Under the pieces are notes generated by a model. That model did no database searches. It was not told the origin of the DNA and was given only the letters and a program-made list of their open reading frames with translations. Source: Heterodera schachtii (taxonomy: Eukaryota > Nematoda > Chromadorea > Rhabditida > Heteroderidae). Taken from it: a stretch of 64,000 nucleotides of DNA. Where the stretch lies: NCBI GenBank assembly GCA_023374025.1, contig SIJG01000092.1, positions 1 through 64,000 on the forward strand. The letters run 5' to 3'. Made by a program: the position numbers and the translations under genes. Positions 1-12,139 of this stretch are shown here, one piece after another (within the stretch, counting starts at the first letter, position 1; each line of letters opens with the position of its first letter).

Positions 1-795
1 GAGCAGCTTTCGCCAAATGCGTTAGCGCAAATCCAGGACGAGGCGGATGGTCTGCGCCAGGATTTGAGTAAGAATTTTGGGCTAGGCTTACATAAAAGGA
101 AAATTAAGTGATTGAAAGATTTGTTCGAATGGGGCAGCCGCAGCCTACGTGGCCCGGTTACCACAGATGTTCGAGAAAATTACATGCATTAATTAATAAA
201 TAATTTAGCGTTTTGGCTCGACGAGGACACTGCGGGCATCCATGAGCCACAGCAACAACAGCCACAACAACAACAACAACAACCAGTGCAGGGGTGGGAA
301 ACCCCCCGCACGCACTTTGAGCGGCCCGTGCCGCAGAGAACGCCCAGCCCTTCGGGGGATGCGCCGGGGGCACTGATCGGAGAATTAAATTTTTCCGATC
401 AGTGCCTCCTCTGCATGGGCGAGCATGGTGTGGACTGTGCGGTGACAGTCCGAGGCAACAACTGCGGCTGTGTCACAATCTGTGACACATGCTGCGACAA
501 CGGCTGGTGGGCGAGATATGAGGATGCGGCGCGCGATCAGGCCGCGCGGCAGATCGAGGACAGTGTCGACCCATGGACAGGACTCGTGCGGGGGGATGAG
601 GACAGTCAAAGGCTTTGGGTACACAACTTTTTTTTTAATTAAATTAAATTTGGTTCCGATTTTCAGATTGAAGGGCACGATGTGCGCCCCAAATGCCTGG
701 GCTGCCAGTCGGCCCGCATAGATTATCTGATCGGGGTGACGCGCCCGCGCCGCTCGCAACGTTTGCGCTACGCTCGCCGCTGCGCCTTTTGCTGA
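1..795 (+). CDS. RING-finger protein, 3' part of a spliced gene
   Basis: Three exons join in one frame: 1-67, 209-618 and 667-795 (TGA 793-795). The introns are 68-208 (GT..AG, phase 1) and 619-666 (48 bp, phase 0, ending TTTTCAG). The visible 201 residues begin inside the gene; its start lies left of the window. Exon 2 encodes a Gln-rich tract (CAA/CAG run near 250-282) and then a Cys-rich module: a CLLC pair at 403-414, a CGC triad, a CDTC pair and, only after splicing, a CLGC pair at 694-705. The order and spacing match a RING-HC zinc finger of the kind found in E3 ubiquitin ligases, with Cys where CGH-type RINGs have His. The tail is Arg-rich. An E3 function is inferred from the family; no substrate-binding domain is visible. 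Splice sites were read by eye, and a further small exon inside the first intron cannot be excluded. Confidence 0.66.
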
Positions 796-888
796 TGGAT
801 GGGGGTCGATTTTTTGTAAGATCTCACAATTGATAGTATTTGGTGATTTAAAAATAAAATTTATAAAATGGACCATTTCTGGGACCGA
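796..888 (+). other. Likely 3' UTR of the RING gene with poly(A) signal
   Basis: Non-coding stretch directly after the RING stop codon, with AATAAA at 853-858. The retrotransposon is inserted at its right edge, so the element probably sits in or just past the 3' UTR. The bases CCGA at 885-888 are the left target duplication. Confidence 0.45.
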
Positions 889-1710
889 TGTCCGATCACC
901 ACCCGTTGATTGATTGATTGGTTGAGTGCGCTTGAGTTGAGCTGCTTGAGTTGGCCGAGTGCGCTTGAGTTGAGTGCGGTGCAGGTCGCCGCGGTGGTGT
1001 CGACAAGGCCCGAGGAGTTCGGGCGTTGAAATTGACAGGAGAAAAAGCAGAAAGTGGGACGGGAAACTTGTGCCGGGGGTCAAACGGGGGGCAAGTGCAG
1101 AGGAAAAATTCACACCAAATTTTATCTCAAACTTGGGTAATTAAACCGAAAGTGGACAATGGGCGGACAAATGGGGGAGGAAAATCCGGCCAATGGCCAC
1201 AAATTGAAATGTGAATGCAAAATGGCCCTATTGGCTGATCACACAAAAAATTGCAATTGAAACGGTGAAAATTGGGCCAAAATGGGAGGACATGAAGTTG
1301 GAGCAGTACAAGCAGTACAACAAGGGAATGTGAGCGAGGGCAATTGGGACAGGACAAATGAGCGCATGGAATGGGGGAGGTGCGCATGAAAATGAATTGG
1401 CCAGAGGGGCCAAAAATGGGACAATTGGGGCGGTGAATGGGGCCAAAGAGTTGGAGCTGTTCAGCTCCCAAAAAATGGTCGATTGGGGAAATGAAGTGCT
1501 GTTTGTGAGCACACATTTAAAGGGAACGGAAAAATGGGGAGAGAATTTTTGGTTGATAAGGAACGGAATTGCGGGGGGGGAGTGACAGCCGCTGATAAGG
1601 CGGCAATTGCACATCGGACCATTTTTAAATTGAATTGATTTTTGGTTTTTGTCCGATGTGCATTTTGGCACAAATCAAATAATTTGATTTTCGAAACCCG
1701 TGTTTCGACA
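889..1710 (-). repeat. 3' LTR (822 bp)
   Basis: In sense it begins TGTCGAAACACGGG at 1710 and ends at 889 with GGACA. It contains a perfect 12-bp inverted repeat (1608-1619 against 1651-1662), a terminal hairpin (1691-1708) and the SL1 copy at 1126-1147. Short open frames inside it (for example 1127-1516 and 1228-1671) recur identically in the other LTR only because the LTRs are identical. I do not regard them as genes. Confidence 0.95.
1126..1147 (-). promoter_or_regulatory. Exact SL1 spliced-leader sequence inside the 3' LTR
   Basis: Same 22-nt match as in the 5' LTR. Its presence in both LTRs means that it is part of the heritable LTR. It was not added only to one transcript-derived end. 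Confidence 0.93.
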
Positions 1711-1796
1711 CTCCCGAGCGGCAAGGAAAAGGGGCTCATCCGTTCTTCCTTCTTCTCTCTTCCTTCTTCCCTCTTGGTTCTTTGTTTTTGGGTCCA
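1711..1796 (-). promoter_or_regulatory. Purine-rich stretch before the 3' LTR, candidate polypurine tract
   Basis: In sense, about 35 nt of almost pure A/G (plus 1743-1790) lies 30-80 nt before the 3' LTR, followed by a shorter CTCGGGAG directly at the LTR edge. Plus-strand priming would be expected here. Which purine run is used cannot be decided by reading. Confidence 0.4.
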
Positions 1797-4227
1797 TCAG
1801 TCGTCCGCCAGTTTCATCGGTCGCAAGCGTCCGAAGGGCGTGTCCTCTGTTGCGCTGTGCGCTCTCGCTCGTGCTCGGAATGATGCCGTTCCCGTTGTCG
1901 TGTCCAGTCGGATTGGTGGAGTCGATTGCTCTGGCAATTGTCGTCGTTTCCGCCGGATCGGGGTGCTTGGCATCTCCCGCAATGGCATGTCCTCGTGTTG
2001 GGCTTGAATTTGGTGCGTCGTCTGATTCTTCGGTCGAAATCCGATCAGGGTCATGAGTGTGATGCGGATTGGGTTGAGGAAGTATGCGATTAAGCATGGT
2101 AGGATGACGTCTCGGAAAAGTAGGAATGTGGAGTATGCCGAGGCGAGACGTATCCACCATTGAATGGCTTCCTGTAGTCGGTCTTGGAGCCATCTGACGG
2201 TCCATCCTTCGATTCCGCCGGGTAAGGCGCCGAGTGCTTCTGCTCGTTGCGTCGTTTGCTGTTGCAGCTTGTTTTTGAACTCTTCCGAATCTTCGAATTC
2301 GTCGATGTGCGGAAGGCTGGCAAAGTCGGTGTCGTTGTCGAGCTGCCACTGATGGAAGATCAGTGGGTGGAGATCCAAATCGTTGTCTGTTTTGTTGAGG
2401 ATCGTCTCGTAGAGCTCATGGATGACTGTTTGTGCCAGTCGTTGGACATTTCCATTTCTTGAGTCGATTCGCACCCACAAGTTGGGGTTTTGTTGCACTT
2501 GCAGATGATGGTAGCGAAATGGTGAGCAACTTGCGATCTTTGAGATGAGTGAGAGGATGCGCATCTCCGGGTCGAGGAATGCGTCTCTTGTTGCGTTTGG
2601 CAAATGGATTGTGACCGGAATGAACTTGTAGCAGTCCTTTGTTGTCCGGTAGCTGATGTTGGAGAGGGAGATCGGAACGCAGGGAAACACTTCGATTGTT
2701 GTTTCGCTGATCCATCGGGCTTGCAGATTATCGCGCTTGAGGAGTTTCCGTGCCTGAAGCGTTGGGTTGCTGACGCGCACATTGCGCTGGCATTCCTTCA
2801 AGTAGAGCTGCGAGAGTGCCATTGTTGTGGCAAGTTGAGCAGCTGAAAGCTGCGAAGCGAGTTGCTCGGGTTGCACGTTGCGTCTCGCTCTTGTGTGGTT
2901 GCTCATGATGATGTCATATTGCTCTTTTGGAATGCCGAAGTTCTGCTCCGATAGGACGATTTTTCTCCCGTCGCATGCTTGCACTGCATGCGTCTCGGTG
3001 AAGGTCAGTGCCTTTTGTCGGTCTTCCGAGATCCAAAATGCTGTTGTTTGACCGCTGAGCTTGGTGAATTCTCCGTGGATTTCTTCGGCTTCTTGGAAGT
3101 CGCACATGAAGCAGTTGTCGTTTGGACATGTTGAAGTCCAGATGAGTGAGCTGTTGTCCTGCAGCTGACAATACTCAGAGGCGTAATTGCAATGGTCTGC
3201 GCGATGGATTGGTGACAAGAGTTGGAGACTGTGCCATTTGACAAACAGAGTTGCTGGTTGCGCAAAGCAATTTGTTGCCGAGCTGGTTTGCTTCCCTTTG
3301 AAGAGTCCGGTGATTGGTCCAGGGAAATCCACTTGGAGTTGGTCGTTTGTTGCCCAAGTGTGCTTGTTGTCGTCGTGGTGCATTTCCGTTTTGGCGAGTG
3401 GGCATTCTTGCTGGTGTGCCATTCGTTGGCAGAGTCGTTTGGAGACCAACGGAAATTCTTTGTTGATTTCGACGAACTTATCGCCGACGATGTTTGTGTA
3501 GTAATTTTCCGTCGTCGTTTTGATGGAACAGTGCCATGCCGTTGCGATTGGTTCCGGCCGGTGGATCTTGGTATACAGCGTGATGGTCAGTGGTGTCCAT
3601 TGCGCGGTGAGTGCTGGTGGTGGACGGCAGAATGGCGAGTTTTCCGGGCCTTTCAGTTCCCAGAGAGTGCTGCCGTGATTCGAGCACCAAAAGACCGCGT
3701 CCTTCTTCGGTTGTGATTGTGCTCTTGGGCCAGCGAATCAATTTGATTCCTGGACGGGGCCGTTGTTGTTGCCGTACCCGCGATACTGTTGTCGTTCGGT
3801 GGTCCATTGACCATGGCATTGGCGTTGTCGTGGCTGTGCGTGCGGTAGGCCGTGTTGTTGATCTGGTTGGCCAATTTGTTGTGCGTGTGGTCGTTGTAGT
3901 CGCGGTTGTTGTCGTTGTGCGTGGTCGACTTGTGGTTGCGGTGGGTTGTGTCGTTGTCCATGGCGGAGTTGTCGGTGTCGGCGGATTTGTTGATTGGCTC
4001 AGACTTCGGTTCAGTGCTAGAACCTTGTCTATGTATCGCTGGACGTAAGGGCTGTATTTTGTTGATGCCCGTCGGTCGCGCTCCGTGAAGATGTTGAGGA
4101 AGTTTGAAACATGGCCGCCATGCCACGTTTTGACTTGCGTAATTCGCTTTTGTCGACTTGGTAGTCCTTGTGCCGTGCCGGTGAAGAGTAGGCAAAACAT
4201 GCTGATCAGCATTAGCGAGCTGATCAC
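1797..4227 (-). CDS. Envelope-like glycoprotein gene, split over two frames
   Basis: The 5' part, in the Gag-Pol frame, has a hydrophobic signal-peptide-like segment (about 4227-4165), a short basic stretch and then a Thr/Pro-rich mucin-like region (about 4010-3800). The Cys-containing ectodomain is in another frame, open from at least about 3725 down to the stop at 1797. Its last 550 codons (from 3449) include several Cys, five N-glycosylation sequons, a basic RARR cleavage-like site at residues 187-190 of that part, a long hydrophobic membrane segment at about 435-471 and a basic cytoplasmic tail. This is the architecture of a class of viral-type fusion glycoproteins, but I could not assign the family. 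The frame change near 3725-3800 (shift of +1 in sense) could be a disabling indel in this copy, an intron or recoding. Confidence 0.6.
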
Positions 4228-7200
4228 TTGTCGGCTTGTTGATGGACCTTGTCGGGACGTGTTTGTTGACGACGATGGTCCCGGCTCTTGTTCCAAATCC
4301 ATTGGTTCCGGAATGGCTTGTCGGATCCGGTTGGCGATTTGTCTTGCTTCTCCCATTTCTCGATTGAAAACGAAGAAGCCCGCCTTCAATTCTCGGGTGA
4401 TGTCGATCAGGTACTTCTTGTTGTCGATCCATTGCGCATTGTCGTCCTTGGCGACGATCAATGTGATTTCGATGTCTGATCGCAGAAATCGGTGGAGCAT
4501 CGGTGCGATTTGAGCCGCCATGTTGTCGGCAGTTGCTTGGTAGGCGAAGATCATGTGTTTGACCTTTGGTCCCGGGATGAGTCGGAATTCATCTGCTGGG
4601 AAGTGGGTAAACCACTTGGCGTCGTAGAAGAGTGGCTTAAACACTTCTGCTACGTTGTCTCCGATGAGAATGGTTGTGCAGTTGTAGTTCAAGAAGGTCG
4701 GGTGCTGCACTTTTGCTCGAGCTTTTGTGAGGATTTCCGCCGTTCGGTTGTTGAGTCGCTCGATCCATTCTTCGTAGTCGGTTGGTTGCTCCTTTTCTGG
4801 TATGATTGGTCGAAACTTGACTTGTTTGTGTGCCGGTTGATTGTAGAGCTCGCCGAAGCGATCGCATGAGTTGCGCCAGACATTGATGACCTCTGTCAAG
4901 TGCTGGTCGCGTCCGATTTGTCGTCCTTTGCTGACGACTTGTTGCTGGTGGAACTTTTTGGCGATTTCTTCCGTTACGGCGTTGAGTTGCGTGTAGTTGT
5001 CGTGAGCTGCCCAAATCTCATCAGCTGGCAAGTTCATGTTCCGGGTGAGCCAATTGAAGATTAGGGCTTGGAAGAAATTGGTCGCGCGGCAGTTGTTGAA
5101 CTCTTCCACTTGGAATCGGTTGCCGGCGATTGATCCGTAAGTTGCCGTTTTCGCGCAGGTCGTGTGAGAGTCGTCGCATGGCTCAAACAGGTTGAATTCG
5201 TTGAAGTTGTTCGGCTTGGGGTCGGCCATTCGGTACTCTTCGATTGTTGGTGCCGATGTTTTTGGTTGTTTTGGCTGCTTTGCGTTGTCGGTGGCCGTTT
5301 TTTCTGTTGTTGGCGTGTCATCGAGCGTTATGATTTCCGGTTCTTCGGTTGGCACGGCCTGGAGGAAGATCACATCTTCTGGCACCATGTGTGAGTAGTA
5401 TCCGCCGTCCACAAAGCGGAACTCGGCAAATGGTCGTTTTCCTCCGTACAGTCGTGAAACGCTGAGTTGAAGGCGATCGGTTTTATGATGAATCATCCAT
5501 CGCCCTTGGTCCTCCAGTTCATGGAGCTCTCGGAGAACACGTCCTCTTTGCCATGCTGACGTCCAATTCTCCGGTCCGTAAATGCGTTGAACGTAGCTGA
5601 GCAGCGTTTCGTTTTCCTCTGGCCATTCGTCCCGTGGCCGTTGTCGCTTCTCTTGCATGTCGATAGTCTTTTTTCTACCGATTCGATGTCGTTCAAGCTC
5701 TTTGTCCTTTGCTGATTGCTGCTTTGACTTCGTTGGCTGATCCGTTTCTTCCGCGTGCTTCTCTGTTGGATCCGGCTGATCCATCAGATCGTAGTCAAAT
5801 TGTTGTGCCAATTCTTGCCATGCCTTGCTGTGTGCTTGTTGATTGGTGGCACGTTGTTCGTCGTTTTGTTGCCTTTCGATTTGTTGACGTTCGGCTTCTC
5901 GTTGCTGTTCTTCCCGTTGTGGCTGCGGCATTTCTCGTTCGTGTTGCTCAGTGCGTAGGTGTCGTTTAGCTTCTTTTTGCGCTTTCTGCACCATTTGTTG
6001 TTCGTGTTCGATTTGCTCATGTTGCGGCGCTTTTCGTACTTCTCTGTTTTCTGCGATGGCCTGAATCGTGGCCTTGCTGCTTCCTTGTTGTTCCGCGATT
6101 GCATGGAACAATTTTAGCAATCCGGAGTCGTGAAGTTGCTTGCGGCGTTTGTGTTGTCCTTGCAGTGGACTTTGTTGTTCTCCGATGGGTCGTAATAGTG
6201 CTGAGCGGCGTTTTGGGATTTTGAAGTCTTCGGGGTTGCGTGGTCGTTGCTCTTCGTCGTCACTGCCGGCAAGGGAGACTGAGTCTTCCATGATTGATGC
6301 GATGAGGCAGTGAACTTGTTGAATTGGTTGCTCTGGAACCTCGGGGCTCAATTCCAAATTGTACAATTGGTTTATTGCCCTATCCCTTAATTTCCCATTG
6401 ATTTTTATCAAAGCACTGCGCGCTCTCCCATCCTTTCCTATTAGGACTTTCTCAACCCTCGCCAAGCTCCACAAGGATCTCGGCATTTGGTCGTCTTCGA
6501 CGATCACGATGTCGCCGTTGTTTGGGGTTTGTAGTCCTGTCGTTGCATTTGATCGGTCGTGTTCGCGCAGGGAAAGAAGGTAGTCACTTTTCCAAATTTC
6601 CCAGAATTTGTTCAGCCGAGCATTGACGTTGCGTAATGTTGCCACCATTTTGTCGCGATTTGTCGGGTTTGGCTCATAAGTTGGATCGTTTGTGTCGTCA
6701 TCGATGATTGGGAAGTTGTTGTCTGCCTTGCTGTATGGTATCAGGAAGTTGATTGGTTTTAGTACTCTGATCGGTTCCTGATCCGATTCGAACGTGAGTG
6801 GTCGATTGTTAATGATCGATTCGATTTCGCAGAGCATTGTGCCGAACTCGTCCAATGTGAGAAGGTTTCTGCCGACTGTCCTTCGCAGTGCGTTTTTGGT
6901 GATACCGACGAGCCTTTCCCAAATGCCACCTTTCCAAAGGGCGTGGGCTGTGTTGAAATTCCAGCTGATTCCGCTTTGCGTCATTTGTTGTTGCATGCTC
7001 TCCGGCATTAATGTATCGGTCCAGTTTTCTTTGATGACTTTTGCTCCTGCCACAAAGTTTGTGCCTTGGTCGGACATGATGAGTGATGGTATGCCTCTTC
7101 TGGCCGTGAATCTCCGAAAGGCTCGGAGGAATGCTTCCGCGGAGTAGTCTTCGGCTACTTCCAAATGTAGTGCGCGAATGGCCAAGCAGGTGAAGAGTGC

Positions 7201-10200
7201 GACGTAGACTTTCACCACTTCATTGCCTTGTTTGACTTTGAGTGGACCGAAGTAGTCCACTCCCGATTTGTCGAATGGTCGGGCTTCGCTGACTCTGCCC
7301 TTTGGCAGATCCGGTGCCTCTGGATATGTGTATGGCTTGACTCGTTCTCGACGACATTCGAGACATCCGTGTTGCGGAGAGGTGAGCATTTGCTGAACCA
7401 TTTTTCGTCCGCGAGGAATCCAGAATTCCTCTCGCAGCGTTGACAGGAGTATTCTTGGTCCACAGTGTTTGAGCAATTTGTCGTAGTGCCGGATGATGAG
7501 CTTGGTTATCCATGCTTGATGTGGCAGGAAGATTGGGTGTTTGCTGTTGTATGGCAGATCCGGTGCTTCTTTGAGTCTTCCACCGCATCTCCAAATTCCT
7601 TCTTGTTGAAAGAGTCGCAATTCTCCGATTTGGTCGTTTGATGGTGGATGAAGCCGTTGTGCTTCCTTTAAAATCCAATTTTCTGCCTGTTGGAGTTGTG
7701 CCACTGTCAGTGGTTTGTTGCTTTGATGCTCGTCACTGTTTTTGCCGTTTTTGCGTGTGCGAAGTTTTTCGATGAAGCGCATGGTGTGTGCTGCGGTGGC
7801 TTTCAGCCTGTTCCAATTAGAGAAGCGCTCGAATTGGATTGATGGTTGAAACTTTTCTTCGACTTGAACAGGTGTTGTCATTTCGACGATTGGTGGCTCT
7901 TCCACTTCGTTGAATTCATCTCCGGGCCGGTAGATGACGTTTGATTCCGGCCACTTGTCGGCTTTCGAAAGCCAAAGTGGGCCAAAGCGCCAAAGCAGTG
8001 ATGATCGAAGGCATTGAGGATCCGTTCCTCTGGATGCCATGTCCGCAGGGTTTGAGTCGGTTCTGACGTGCCGAACTTGAAAGTTTGCTTCTCGTATCTT
8101 TTGTAATCGATTTGCCACAAATCGATCTTGGCGCTTGTTGTCTCGAAGTCGTTCGACCGAGCATTGACTGTCGGTCCACATGATTACTTGCTGATCGGCG
8201 AATTTGATTTGAGCTTGGACGAATTTGACTGCTTTGACTCCGAGAGTCAGTGCTTGAAGTTCCAGCTTTGGAATTGTGCCGTCGTGTGCGGCCACTTTGA
8301 TTGGTTTGACGAGGCTCTTTGCGTAGATGAGATTGCATTCATCCTTTCTGATCGTCGTTTTTGCCTTTTGGTACACGGCAATTCCCATGCCGTATTTGCT
8401 GGCGTCGCAGAAGCAGTGGAACTCCACTGAGTCGATGGCTTGGATGTGCCGTGGAAATTCGATTGTGACGGGTTCGCCTCTGTCCAGCCACTGTGCCATC
8501 AATTTGAGCCAGTCCTTGCAGATGTTTGCTGGCAATTCGTCGTCCCATTTTGGGTTCAAGTTTTGCACTTCTTGGAGAATGAGCTTGGCTGGCAGTAGGA
8601 CGGGTGACATGAGTCCGAGCGGATCATAGACTTTGGCGATTTGCGACAGGATTGTCCGCTTTGTGATTTTGCCTTCGAAGATCGGCAACTTGAAGATGAG
8701 CCGATTGTGCTTTGGTTTCCATCGAATGCCGAGCACTTTGTTGTCTTCGAGGTCTTTTGCCAAGTCGTCTGGTTGCAGCTTTTTCAGCTCTTCGATGTTG
8801 CTTCCGTAGAATTCTCGGAGTTTCATGCCCGCTGCTTCGAAGATTGTTTTGGCTTGCGTCACCAAATCTTGAAGCTTTTCCGTTGGCTTGGCGTCGAACA
8901 TGATGTTGTCGACGTACAGATTCTCTTCGATCCGCCTCGCGAGGTCGGAGTCGAATAGCGCGAGGTGTTCCCGTAGTGTGGCATTGAGTAGAAATGGAGA
9001 CACCGTCAGGCCGAAACTGACACGGCAGAATCGGTAGATGCGCAGTTCGGAGTGGTCAATTGGATTGAGCTCAGCTGTCTCGGGGTTGTTGAGCCAAATG
9101 AATCTGCAGGCATCTCGGTCCACGTATCGGATGCCAAGTTGTAGAAATGCCTTTTCGATGTCTGCCAGGATTACATGTTCCATGCGTCGGAAGCGCAGGA
9201 GGATGCCGGTGAGATCCTTCAGCAGTTGTGGTCCGGTGTGCAAGCAGTCGTTCAAGGATGGTGCTGATGGGCAATTCTTTGGTTTTGCTGACGCATCCAT
9301 GACGATTCGGATTTTGGTTGTCGCTTTATCCGCTCTGATGACTGCTCTGTGTGGCAAAAAATGCAGTGGCCATGCACTTGATGGTGACTCAGGTGGGCCG
9401 ATGTATTCGATGACCGATTGTTGAACTTGCTCGTCCAAAATTGCCTGATATTCGTCAATCAGGTTGAGGCTGCGCAGCTTTTTGATCAATGAGACGAGCC
9501 TGGCCTTGGCTTGGTGTATGTTGCTTGGAAGAGCATCGACTCTGTCGTTCCAAGGCAAGGCGACTTGGTATCGGTTGTTGACGAATGTGAGGTTCTTTTT
9601 GAAGTAGACCATCACTTGATCCTGATCAGTTGGTGTTGATGTGTCGTCCATGCCGATCAGGTTTAATCCGAAGAAGTTGTTGAGCTGCTCGTCCTTCTTG
9701 ACATCATCTTCGGATGTGAAGACTTCCTTATCTTCTTTGGTTGATTCGAACGTGACTGATTGATTGGCTCCTTCTTGGTCAGTGCCATGGACTGACATGA
9801 CGAATGTCACGTTCGGCGTTTGATGCATTTCGATGCGTCCTGATCCGCTTAGGATTTTGCCGATTTTGGAACGGCACAGTGTAAAGCCGCTTGGCAGCTT
9901 TTCGATTGGTTGAACCTGCAGTTCGTGCCAGACATCAATTCCGAGCATGATGTCTGGTTGGCGTTGCTCATGTGGAGGATTGAGCTTTTGTTGTCTCAAT
10001 TCTGTCTTGTCCAGCTCTGACAGTTGAATCATTGGCATGTCGTTGACCAAGAATTTCATGGCGTTGAGGTTGAAGATGAGCTTTTCCCCGCTTGTGCAGA
10101 GAAATCCGAGCTTGACCAGATCGCTGATGTATCTCTTCGGTTCGCGTTCTCCGAAGCTGGTCAAATGGCATTCTTCGGTGTGGACCACCGGGAGGTCCAT

Positions 10201-11985
10201 TAGCTCTGCAGCCTTTTCCGAAATGAATGATCTGTGGCTGCCTGGATCAACGAAAATTGCCGCAATCATGCTGAGATGCGGTCGTGCTGGATTGAAAACC
10301 GTTGACGTTGCGGTCATCAGCAGTGCTCGAGTGTCGCATTCGTTTACGGCATTGCACATTTGTGATGCCGATGCTGATGGTTCGTTGCTTTCTGCTTGGC
10401 TTGTACTTGGCACGTTTTGTTGTGGTTGCCCAAACATTGCTGCTGTGATTTGGTTTGGTGGCTTGTTTTCGCCGTGGCACAATGCTGTTGGATGTGGTTG
10501 TTTGCATTTGAAGCATCTTTTTGGTTGCGGGCAATTTCCTGCTTGGTGATTGCTTTTGAGGCATTTGAAGCATAATGCCTTTGTGCGCAGCACTTCTCTT
10601 CGTTGTTGAATTGTGCTGAATTTCCGGCATTCTTCGTTCCAGTGGTCGTTACCACAAAAAATGCACGGACTTGGAGGCTTGCGTTGATTGAATGTCGCAT
10701 TTGCCTGTTGAGTTGGAAATTGCGTTCGATTGTTGAAAGTGCGCGAGTTTCTTTGTTGCGTTTGTGATGCGCGAGGCCTTTGTTGCTGCGGCCTATATTG
10801 AGGCTGTCTGCCGTGTAGCCTTTTGTGATTGTCATCCACCGCTGAGGTGATGAATGTGCGTTCCCTTTGCTGCGGGATTGGTGCGCGGTCTCGGAATTTC
10901 GATGCCGAGAAATTTGGCTTTTGCGGTTGCGGCCGTTGTTGCTGCGAGTGTCCGTACTCGCCCATGACTTCTTGAATTTGGGTTTCTTTGCGAACCGCTT
11001 CGTTGAGTACGTCTCGGAACTTCGTGGTGTTCCAACGTGCCGGATTTTCTCCCTTTTTGGTGAGGATTGTGCGCAGAAATCCGGGAGTGAGCTTCTTTTC
11101 AAGCATGAGGAAGGTTGGCGGGCCTTCAATGTCTTCTCCTGAGTTGTTGAGTTCGCGTGTGAGCCTTTCGAGTTGCAGGAGGAATTCTTTGGTGTCGCGC
11201 AGGTTTTTGCAGGGCTTGAGGTTTGCCAATTCGAAATGAAGTGCCCTGATGTGTTCGTCCGGTGCGCCGTATGTGTCCTTCAGTAATTGGAGGGCCGTGT
11301 CGTAATTGTTGTCCTCCAGCCGAAATCCGGCCACGAGTTCACGGGCCTCTCCTCCGAGCAGGTTGCGCAGGAGATTGAACTTCTCCGCTTTGCTGAGCGC
11401 ATGTGTGCCGATTGCCGATTTAAACGATTCGTAGAACTCCGGCCATTTGCGTTTGTTGCCGAAGAACTTGTCCAGCTGAATGGGCTGGAATTGGTAGAAC
11501 GGAGGAGTGAAGGACGGCGTCTTTGTTGTTTGTTGCTGCGCGGTGTGTTGTGTTGCTTGTGCATGGGCTATTTGAGCGTCCCGCTCTTCTTTGTCCGCCT
11601 TGTTGCGGAAGAGTCGGGCTTGAAACGTGAGTGTGCCGATTAAGTCGCGCAAGTCGCGCAGCTTGAGTGCTGCTTCGTCGACTTTGTCGTTGATTCGCTC
11701 CTTCTTTTCGAATTTGTTGAAGTCTGCTTCTGCCGGATCGCGTTCCAGTGCAGGCAGTTTGCGGAGTAAATCTGCCCATGCAGTGAGTGCTTCGCGCACA
11801 TCGTCGAGGAAGATGTCCATCGTTTTGGCATCTTTTTGAACTTTTTCCAATTGAATTTCGAAGTTGAGGGCATTTTCGAGATTTGATGCCGCTTGGTCGG
11901 CTTGGATGTTCAGCTCCGCCGCAGTTCGGCTGCGGGAGAGAACTTTGAGTGCAGCGCCGAGTTTTTGTTGAATTGGTGCGGCCAT
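3478..11985 (-). CDS. Gag-Pol polyprotein of BEL/Pao retrotransposon, 2835 codons
   Basis: One open frame from ATG 11985. Domains by residue: DUF1759-like Gag about 160-340; three CCHC-type zinc knuckles at 441-453, 472-485 and 491-503; aspartic protease with D580-P-G, where most retropepsins have DTG or DSG; reverse transcriptase with D942 and Y1024-V-D-N; RNase H with D1194, E1242, D1272 and D1315; integrase with an HH-CC zinc site (H1500, H1507, C1541, C1544) and catalytic D1577, D1639 and E1690; DUF5641-like about 1775-1880. Residues about 1900-2260 are Gln/Glu/Arg-rich with probable coiled coil, then a compact segment rich in aromatics. Residues 2254-2560 form another unrecognised, probably globular region. 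A hydrophobic signal-like segment (2587-2607) and a Thr-rich stretch at the end belong to the envelope gene. Role: copying and integrating the element. Confidence 0.93.
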   Translation of the reverse strand: MAAPIQQKLGAALKVLSRSRTAAELNIQADQAASNLENALNFEIQLEKVQKDAKTMDIFLDDVREALTAWADLLRKLPALERDPAEADFNKFEKKERINDKVDEAALKLRDLRDLIGTLTFQARLFRNKADKEERDAQIAHAQATQHTAQQQTTKTPSFTPPFYQFQPIQLDKFFGNKRKWPEFYESFKSAIGTHALSKAEKFNLLRNLLGGEARELVAGFRLEDNNYDTALQLLKDTYGAPDEHIRALHFELANLKPCKNLRDTKEFLLQLERLTRELNNSGEDIEGPPTFLMLEKKLTPGFLRTILTKKGENPARWNTTKFRDVLNEAVRKETQIQEVMGEYGHSQQQRPQPQKPNFSASKFRDRAPIPQQRERTFITSAVDDNHKRLHGRQPQYRPQQQRPRASQTQQRNSRTFNNRTQFPTQQANATFNQRKPPSPCIFCGNDHWNEECRKFSTIQQRREVLRTKALCFKCLKSNHQAGNCPQPKRCFKCKQPHPTALCHGENKPPNQITAAMFGQPQQNVPSTSQAESNEPSASASQMCNAVNECDTRALLMTATSTVFNPARPHLSMIAAIFVDPGSHRSFISEKAAELMDLPVVHTEECHLTSFGEREPKRYISDLVKLGFLCTSGEKLIFNLNAMKFLVNDMPMIQLSELDKTELRQQKLNPPHEQRQPDIMLGIDVWHELQVQPIEKLPSGFTLCRSKIGKILSGSGRIEMHQTPNVTFVMSVHGTDQEGANQSVTFESTKEDKEVFTSEDDVKKDEQLNNFFGLNLIGMDDTSTPTDQDQVMVYFKKNLTFVNNRYQVALPWNDRVDALPSNIHQAKARLVSLIKKLRSLNLIDEYQAILDEQVQQSVIEYIGPPESPSSAWPLHFLPHRAVIRADKATTKIRIVMDASAKPKNCPSAPSLNDCLHTGPQLLKDLTGILLRFRRMEHVILADIEKAFLQLGIRYVDRDACRFIWLNNPETAELNPIDHSELRIYRFCRVSFGLTVSPFLLNATLREHLALFDSDLARRIEENLYVDNIMFDAKPTEKLQDLVTQAKTIFEAAGMKLREFYGSNIEELKKLQPDDLAKDLEDNKVLGIRWKPKHNRLIFKLPIFEGKITKRTILSQIAKVYDPLGLMSPVLLPAKLILQEVQNLNPKWDDELPANICKDWLKLMAQWLDRGEPVTIEFPRHIQAIDSVEFHCFCDASKYGMGIAVYQKAKTTIRKDECNLIYAKSLVKPIKVAAHDGTIPKLELQALTLGVKAVKFVQAQIKFADQQVIMWTDSQCSVERLRDNKRQDRFVANRLQKIREANFQVRHVRTDSNPADMASRGTDPQCLRSSLLWRFGPLWLSKADKWPESNVIYRPGDEFNEVEEPPIVEMTTPVQVEEKFQPSIQFERFSNWNRLKATAAHTMRFIEKLRTRKNGKNSDEHQSNKPLTVAQLQQAENWILKEAQRLHPPSNDQIGELRLFQQEGIWRCGGRLKEAPDLPYNSKHPIFLPHQAWITKLIIRHYDKLLKHCGPRILLSTLREEFWIPRGRKMVQQMLTSPQHGCLECRRERVKPYTYPEAPDLPKGRVSEARPFDKSGVDYFGPLKVKQGNEVVKVYVALFTCLAIRALHLEVAEDYSAEAFLRAFRRFTARRGIPSLIMSDQGTNFVAGAKVIKENWTDTLMPESMQQQMTQSGISWNFNTAHALWKGGIWERLVGITKNALRRTVGRNLLTLDEFGTMLCEIESIINNRPLTFESDQEPIRVLKPINFLIPYSKADNNFPIIDDDTNDPTYEPNPTNRDKMVATLRNVNARLNKFWEIWKSDYLLSLREHDRSNATTGLQTPNNGDIVIVEDDQMPRSLWSLARVEKVLIGKDGRARSALIKINGKLRDRAINQLYNLELSPEVPEQPIQQVHCLIASIMEDSVSLAGSDDEEQRPRNPEDFKIPKRRSALLRPIGEQQSPLQGQHKRRKQLHDSGLLKLFHAIAEQQGSSKATIQAIAENREVRKAPQHEQIEHEQQMVQKAQKEAKRHLRTEQHEREMPQPQREEQQREAERQQIERQQNDEQRATNQQAHSKAWQELAQQFDYDLMDQPDPTEKHAEETDQPTKSKQQSAKDKELERHRIGRKKTIDMQEKRQRPRDEWPEENETLLSYVQRIYGPENWTSAWQRGRVLRELHELEDQGRWMIHHKTDRLQLSVSRLYGGKRPFAEFRFVDGGYYSHMVPEDVIFLQAVPTEEPEIITLDDTPTTEKTATDNAKQPKQPKTSAPTIEEYRMADPKPNNFNEFNLFEPCDDSHTTCAKTATYGSIAGNRFQVEEFNNCRATNFFQALIFNWLTRNMNLPADEIWAAHDNYTQLNAVTEEIAKKFHQQQVVSKGRQIGRDQHLTEVINVWRNSCDRFGELYNQPAHKQVKFRPIIPEKEQPTDYEEWIERLNNRTAEILTKARAKVQHPTFLNYNCTTILIGDNVAEVFKPLFYDAKWFTHFPADEFRLIPGPKVKHMIFAYQATADNMAAQIAPMLHRFLRSDIEITLIVAKDDNAQWIDNKKYLIDITRELKAGFFVFNREMGEARQIANRIRQAIPEPMDLEQEPGPSSSTNTSRQGPSTSRQVISSLMLISMFCLLFTGTAQGLPSRQKRITQVKTWHGGHVSNFLNIFTERDRRASTKYSPYVQRYIDKVLALNRSLSQSTNPPTPTTPPWTTTQPTATTSRPRTTTTTATTTTTRTTNWPTRSTTRPTARTATTTPMPWSMDHRTTTVSRVRQQQRPRPGIKLIRWPKSTITTEEGRGLLVLESRQHSLGTERPGKLAILPSTTSTHRAMDTTDHHAVYQDPPAGTNRNGMALFHQNDDGKLLHKHRRR

Positions 11986-12139
11986 TGATTGTTGGTTTGC
12001 TGTTGCTGTACTGCTTGATCAGCTCGGGTGCGGCTGCTGTTTGTTTGTCGTTGCTTGCTGCTTTTGTTTTGCCGCTTGTGTGCTTGTCGTTAGCCGCTTT
12101 GCTTTGTTGATTTGCCGCACTTGTTGCACTTGCGTGGTT

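Noticed and set aside
385..1113. Minus-strand frame of 242 codons running from the RING gene into the LTR
   Set aside because: It crosses the insertion boundary and is the antisense shadow of the RING exon plus LTR.
1127..1671. Protein-coding genes in the LTR (frames of 61-147 codons)
   Set aside because: They recur only because the two LTRs are identical. Composition is low complexity and there are no motifs.
3222..4048. Plus-strand frames opposite the envelope region
   Set aside because: Val/Arg-rich shadows of the Thr/Asn-rich sense frames, with no motif.
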